Both the position numbers and the translations under genes were made by a program. A stretch of DNA of 64,000 bases. Origin: Telmatactis stephensoni. Taxonomy: Eukaryota; Cnidaria; Anthozoa; Actiniaria; Isophelliidae. The stretch is from the NCBI GenBank assembly GCA_029948255.1, contig JALIZF010001824.1, forward strand, positions 558,001 through 622,000. Direction: 5' to 3'. Positions 59,301 through 64,000 of the stretch are shown one piece after another. The first letter of the stretch is position 1. The number at the start of each line of letters is the position of its first letter. The notes under the pieces were generated by a model, which saw only the letters and a list, made by a program, of their open reading frames with translations, made no database searches and was not told where the DNA came from.

Positions 59301-62300
59301 CGCAAAAACATTTTTTAGCGTTTGTAAAGTGCGCACGTTCCCATTGCCTTTCCCTTGTTACTGCATAGCTATCAGCTACTTTTCCCGCGATCTTTAGCTA
59401 TAGCAGTTAGGCGATGTAGATATACTTTTTTTACAAACAAGTTTGTTACTATTTTTTTTCTTCGTTCTTTAGTGTTGCTGGGGGCGAGCTGTTTGAACGA
59501 ATCGTCGAGGAGGACTATTTAATGGAAGAGGACGCCATTGATTATGTTCGACAAGTTCTTGAAGGTCTGCAGTTTATGCATGCTAAGAACATCGTTCACT
59601 TGGACTTGAAGGTCAGTAATAGACGTTGCACAGAAAACTCCTGTTCGAAGTAGACCTCTGCCAACACAATTGACATAGTACAAGTCAGCCTTGAAATAAC
59701 TTAGAACTTCAGCCTTGTCTAGTACGTGCCAAGATATCTTCACAATGAAGCGATAAAGCCGGATTTTTCACTTTGTTCAGTTTTGTTTGAACACTGCACT
59801 TTGCTGCAAGGTTTCTAGTTCTTCAAGTTTCTCTCCCGCATTTTGCATTTACGTACAATCACGCATGAGAAATCCTTTATACATAGTGCTTTTAAAGACA
59901 ACATTTTTAATTACTTTCAGCCCGAAAACATTCTCTGTGTCAGCAAAGACTCCATGAACATCAAACTGGTCGACTTTGGTTTGGCACAACAGCTGAAAGA
60001 CGGCGAAGAAATCAAGTCATCATTCGGCACTCCAGACTTTGTTGGTATGTGCTTTTATCTGATAGGACGTTCCGTTGGTCTTCTTGGAGCTTGTGTAGGC
60101 CAAAGTAGTAGAAGATGTTTATATAGAACGGCTTGGAAGTAAAATTTTATATCAAAAGTTGCTTGATAGGAACTATTTTCTTAATGCTATTGATTTTTTA
60201 TCAACAAAAATAAGCTTTCAAATACATTGCAAACTAACTCGTGCTCCCGGTGTACTGAAAGGGTGCTATCCTGTCACCGAGAGGATGCTCCCCACCCACC
60301 CATCCCAATAGTACGGTTGATCTTCATCCAGATGCTAGGGAACCCAAGGAAATGGTTTCAATTTGCCAGTCATCTGGTTTTGGAGAAGAACTGCTCAGCT
60401 TATAATTAATTATAGATTGCTACTGGACTTTTAGTGTGCTAGTGTATATCAGAATTTAACCCCAAAAGTATGTCGGCGAATAATTGCTTATCGTTATCGT
60501 TTTATTTGTTTGTTTGTCTAGCTCCTGAAGTAATTCGAATGAAGCCTGTATCAAAAGCAAGTGATATGTGGTGGGTATAGAGTTTATTACTATAGAATAA
60601 ACATGCTTATCAAAAATCAATATTTTTATTGGGTTTATTAAATGTAAGTAGATATTTTTGTAGACGTGCTTATGAGACTTTTTGCCTTTCTCTTTAGGAG
60701 TCTGGGTGTGGTCACTTATGTATTGTAAGTATCAATTGTATATCGCTTTTTTGTCAGACAGATATACAGACAGACAGACAGACAGACAGACAAGAAGGCA
60801 GGCAGGCGGACGGACAGAGAGATAAGCAGGCAGAAAGACAGACAGTTAGAGACAGACAGAAAGACGGAGGACGGGTAGGCAGGAAGACAGACAGACAGAA
60901 AGGCAAGCAGGAAGAGCTGAGTATAAAATCGAGTTGACTCAAACATAAACGGAATCAATTAGTTGCCTCCTCTGTAGTCAGCTTCTAAACCTATGTGAAA
61001 TGGGCTTCCTGTGTAAGGAGGAAAGAGACTGCTTCCCCTCTTTCTCCTTTTCCACAGGAAACCCAACAAAATGAAAGAAGAAGCTTGCGGAGCCTATGTT
61101 GAAGTATATATTAGCAAACTCATTGGTACTCTTTCATTAATAACTCCTGACATACTTTTCTCTAGGCTAAGTGGCTTAATGCCGTTCTCAGGGGATACAG
61201 ACAAGGATACACTTATAAAAGTAGCTAAAGCTGACTGGGATTTTGACGATGACTGTTTTGATGACTTGTCTGAGGACGCTAAGGACTTTATAGAAGATTT
61301 ACTACAAAAAGATCCAAGGTAGGCCGACAGTCGATAAACTTTTCTACAAACTCCTGAATATTATTTCAAGTACATTTGCATGGGCGGAGGAGACTTTTTA
61401 GGAGAAATGATAATTTTTTAGCAAAAGTCTTCGAAACAACAAATTTTTGCATTATCAAGGTCGACGTAGCCCCGCGCGGGGAACTCTCTCAGATAGGCTC
61501 CGCCGCCCCTGATTGTAAAGGAAAACTGTAGTCACTCTGTCAGCGTTGATAGCTGTATAAAACTTCTCATTAAAGAGTAGAACATTTTACTAGATTTTAT
61601 CCTTCCGTAAACCGCGTCATTAGTATCCGTAATGTCCTGTTAGCCTGCAAAGCAGGCGATCTTGGTAAGGATTTTGGGACTCTTTGTGGGGGGTTGGAAT
61701 TCCTGTGTGAAAATTACGGACGCGCGAAGATTGGAGCTGAGTAAAAACAGGGACTGGGGGAAGGGGAAGAGAGAGAAGGGAACGCCTGCCATTTCCTTCC
61801 CTTCATTTCCCATTCCTCTCCCACCACAAAGAACGTCTGCTTTGCAATGAATTGAATCGTATTCTGAATTTCATTCCTATACTTTTTTTTATTATATAAC
61901 ACGGTTTTTTATGTTTGTTGCAAACAGTGAACGACTAACAATACAAGACTGTTTGAGTCACCCATGGCTTACGGTAAGATCCTTACATTCTCTTAGGAAA
62001 ATAAGAAGCATGCTGCGCGCAATATGGTGTAAACTGCATTGCACAACTGTGTCATTCCTGAAATTTTATACACCTATTTTAAGAACGGTTGTCAGTCAAG
62101 AGTCCTAATAACTGTCGCGACTAGACCGAAAAGAAGTATGGGAAGGCTAAGACCTTTGATCCGAAAGCGTTTTTGAAATAGAACTATGCGCATTGTTTGT
62201 GAGGCAGTTTCTGTGTAGTTTTGCAAGGCGTATGGACTCACGGATCACTTACTTTTGCGCTGTTATACATTAGGATTCAAAGTTATGACGATGGTAAATA

Positions 62301-63578
62301 ACAAATGACGATGGTAAATAACAAGCTTATTTATGATTCTCCACAGAACCAACTAAAAGTAGTACATAAGATTGACACAGTAAAGCATAAATCTTTTCTG
62401 GCCAAACGAAGATGGAAAGTAAGTAGCTGAGGGGGAACTTGCAATTTAGACGGCTTTACGGAAAGATGGGAATGAGGGGGAAGGGGAGAGACGGGAGATG
62501 GGAGAAGAGGAGATGAAAGAAGGGGGAGGGGCGGGGAGGTTTTTTGCTATCGTTGATTGTAATTATCTTTTCCTATGAAACTTCGCAGAAATCCATCAAC
62601 GCGCTTGTGGCAGTACGAAGAATGTCAAGTTTGTCACCATCACTGACCAATAGGCGACCGTCTATGGACACTGCTCTCCTCGCAGCTCGTAAAGCTGACA
62701 AGACGGAAGACCCTGAGGAACGCAAGAGTTCCGTACCAACTTTATCGACAGAAAATACGGAGGACCATCTTGACAAAGACACTGAATTAGATTTCAGAAA
62801 ACCTAGAAGTAATACATTTACTAGTCCTAGTCATCTTGGTGTAGAAAATGTTTTCATTGGAAACTCTTTGGGTACAAAAAGTGAAGACAGTGTTAAGAAA
62901 AAACAAGAACTGAATAATAATGAGACCAACGTTTGCAAAGTAAACCTTAATGGTCAGCGGTCTCAACCATTCGAACAGCCTCTACCTCATCAACAGATAG
63001 TTTTTCAAATCAATCCAAATGAACTTCAAACAGGTTTAACAAAATTACAAAATGGAAATCAAAGGAGCACTAAGGTTCTTGATCTTGCTGGTACATCAGC
63101 CAATTTTAAGACCCAGAGCTCGGACGTACACAATCCTGGACAGAAAATAACTGTTAATTTGAATACTGGTGCGACGACAAACAAAAGGGACAGCGGTGAG
63201 CAGATTCCTTCTATAGTATTGAACGACGAAAATCCGCTGACTCCAGATGGTTATGTTACTCCAGGCTCACCGCGCAGAATTTCTACTGATAATTATTTTA
63301 TAACGCAAGAAACAACAGTTGATAATTCCACATATGTATTGGACTCTTGGGCTGATTCTAAAAACAACAACTCAGAACAGTTGAATACGCCGGCAGATTC
63401 TAAGGTTTGCATTCGTACTGTGGATCAGAAAGGACAGACAATTACAGTAAAACTGGATGGATTTAGTTCGGTCGAGCTACCTGTCAACAAATCAACGAGT
63501 TCACACGTTAGAAGGGCGTCAACGGGTTCCGACGCAATTGAATTTTTTACTCAAACAATTCAACAGAAGTTAGTCTAA
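56377..63578 (+). CDS. Myosin-light-chain-kinase-like Ser/Thr kinase with CaM-binding-type helix
   Basis: Predicted Ca2+/calmodulin-dependent kinase of the MLCK/DAPK/titin-kinase group. Exons: 56377-56410 (exon begins at 56361), 57921-58056, 59015-59221, 59473-59611, 59921-60044, 60522-60570, 60698-60724, 61166-61318, 61928-61973, 62347-62418, 62589-63578; the sum is 1977 nt, 658 residues. The kinase domain is about residues 49-301: Gly loop IGKGAYGVV, catalytic Lys in CAAKIVK, catalytic loop HLDLKPEN (HLD rather than HRD, as in MLCK and titin kinases), DFGLAQ, GTPDFVAPE, DMWSLGVVTYVLLSGLMPF. Residues about 318-337 (RRWKKSINALVAVRRMSSL) align with the autoinhibitory/calmodulin segment of MLCK. 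The roughly 320-residue tail is Ser/Thr/Asn-rich and unassigned. No Ig or Fn3 domain is visible. Start 56377 is the ATG that keeps frame; the nearby ATG at 56372 reads to a stop. An upstream exon at 49741 may add residues. Confidence 0.9.
56650..56725. mobile_element. GCAGCCGTGTT hairpin fragment in a kinase intron
   Basis: TCGCAGCCGTGTTGAG...TTAACACGGCCCTGCG forms an imperfect hairpin like the one at 58098-58153. Confidence 0.55.
58098..58430. repeat. GCAGCCGTGTT hairpin followed by a tandem duplication
   Basis: GTCTCCCTCGCAGCCGTGTT pairs with AACACGGCTGCCAGGGAGAC (58098-58153). From CTGAACACGGCTGCC at 58129, a segment of about 156 bp recurs at 58285 (GCAGTAACGCAAAATATCG, AATGAATTAATAGAAATTTT, ATGCAGCTG) with a few substitutions and indels. 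It lies in the kinase intron 58057-59014. Confidence 0.8.
60754..60915. repeat. (GACA)n-derived microsatellite
   Basis: GACAGACAGACAGACA core with spreading GGCAGGCAGGCGGACGGACAGA variants, in the kinase intron 60725-61165, starting about 30 bp from the 27-nt exon 60698-60724. Confidence 0.9.
60999..61070. mobile_element. Very short hairpin element
   Basis: GGGCTTCCTGTG and CACAGGAAACCC are inverted ends of about 70 bp, just upstream of exon 61166-61318. Confidence 0.5.
61640..61855. mobile_element. MITE with GCCTGCAAAGCAGGCG-type ends
   Basis: TTAGCCTGCAAAGCAGGCG at the left and CGTCTGCTTTGCAATG at the right are partial inverse copies, with complementary TTCTTTGTGG-like and purine/pyrimidine stretches inside. 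In the kinase intron 61319-61927. Confidence 0.6.
62458..62545 (+). repeat. G-rich tract beside the last kinase exon
   Basis: Repeated GGG and GGGGG runs with A or GA spacers, ending about 45 bases before the last-exon acceptor (62587-62588). On the coding strand, so it could form an RNA G-quadruplex in the intron. Confidence 0.7.
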
Positions 63579-63613
63579 GGTCGACTTGAAATGACACAGT
63601 TCAAAGCAATGGA

Positions 63614-63619
63614 AATAAA
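63614..63619 (+). promoter_or_regulatory. Polyadenylation signal AATAAA of the kinase gene
   Basis: AATAAA 36 bases after the TAA at 63576-63578. The short distance is plausible, but later signals may also be used. Confidence 0.6.
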
Positions 63620-63903
63620 ATGGGAAAAGGAAAATTGAAACCGAGAAATAATGAATAGAAAAATAGGAACGCCAAGGAATTATTAATATTGAAATTTATT
63701 AAGAAATCGTTGACTCATCGAAATCTTTGCGATTCTGAAAGAGTTCAAAGATGAATTATAAATGAGAGCACTACATTAGTGCAATAGTGTATATAAGATA
63801 TCTTATTGGAATATATTAGAATTACCGCACATACAGAGATATACGTGCAGTTAACGAAAAGTCAAGTGTAATCGTCTGTTGGTATTAAAGCAATGTAAAT
63901 AGC

Positions 63904-64000
63904 TGTGTTAGGAGGTGGTCGCGTTCGATATACGTATGCGTGTGTGTTAGGAGGTGGTCGCGTTCGATATACGTATGCGTATGTGTTAGGAGATGGTCTG
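63904..64000. repeat. 39-bp tandem repeat at the window edge
   Basis: TGTGTTAGGAGGTGGTCGCG begins units at 63904, 63943 and 63982. The first two are nearly identical; the third has started to vary (GGAGATGG) and runs off the window. Confidence 0.9.

Overview
This is an AT-rich metazoan genomic window. The genes are split into many short exons with GT-AG introns at positions typical of animal genes, and the spaces between and within genes are full of small inverted-repeat transposons, tRNA-derived SINE-like sequences and microsatellites. The proteins and the repeat types suggest an anthozoan cnidarian, probably a stony coral. That assignment is inference, because no species-specific marker was seen.

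Four protein-coding genes can be built exon by exon. (1) Minus strand, from 11136 leftwards off the window edge: the first 685 codons of a kinesin-1 heavy chain (KIF5), with the whole motor, the neck and part of the stalk. (2) Minus strand, 22199 to 16864: a complete 87-residue acyl-CoA-binding protein in four exons. (3) Plus strand, 23805 to 33769: a complete cullin-2 of 740 residues in 26 exons. (4) Plus strand, 56377 (or a candidate upstream exon at 49741) to 63578: a myosin-light-chain-kinase-like Ser/Thr kinase with a calmodulin-binding-type helix and a long unassigned tail.

Layout: 1-11136 is KIF5, its introns carrying MITEs and a (GGAGA)46 array. 11137-16811 is intergenic, with a broken tRNA-Pro-like sequence and SINE debris. 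16812-22199 is the ACBP gene, whose last intron holds a gag-like retroelement relic and a 75-bp minisatellite with a higher-order repeat. 22200-23804 is the head-to-head ACBP/CUL2 interval, which contains a palindromic element. 23805-33769 is CUL2, which ends in a perfect 55-bp tandem duplication of its last 3' splice site. 33770-49740 has no recognisable gene but many MITEs and one SINE. 49741-63620 is the kinase locus, and the right edge is a 39-bp tandem repeat.

The genes act in separate processes: microtubule transport, acyl-CoA handling, ubiquitin ligation and Ca2+/calmodulin signalling. They do not form a pathway or an operon-like unit. I found no new multi-gene system. The observations most worth checking are the duplicated CUL2 splice acceptor, the coding-like minisatellite with nested repeat structure, a pair of palindromic elements sharing CACAGG ends (one with an exact 7-bp target duplication), the 10-bp-TSD element near 35.4 kb, and the candidate distal first exon of the kinase.
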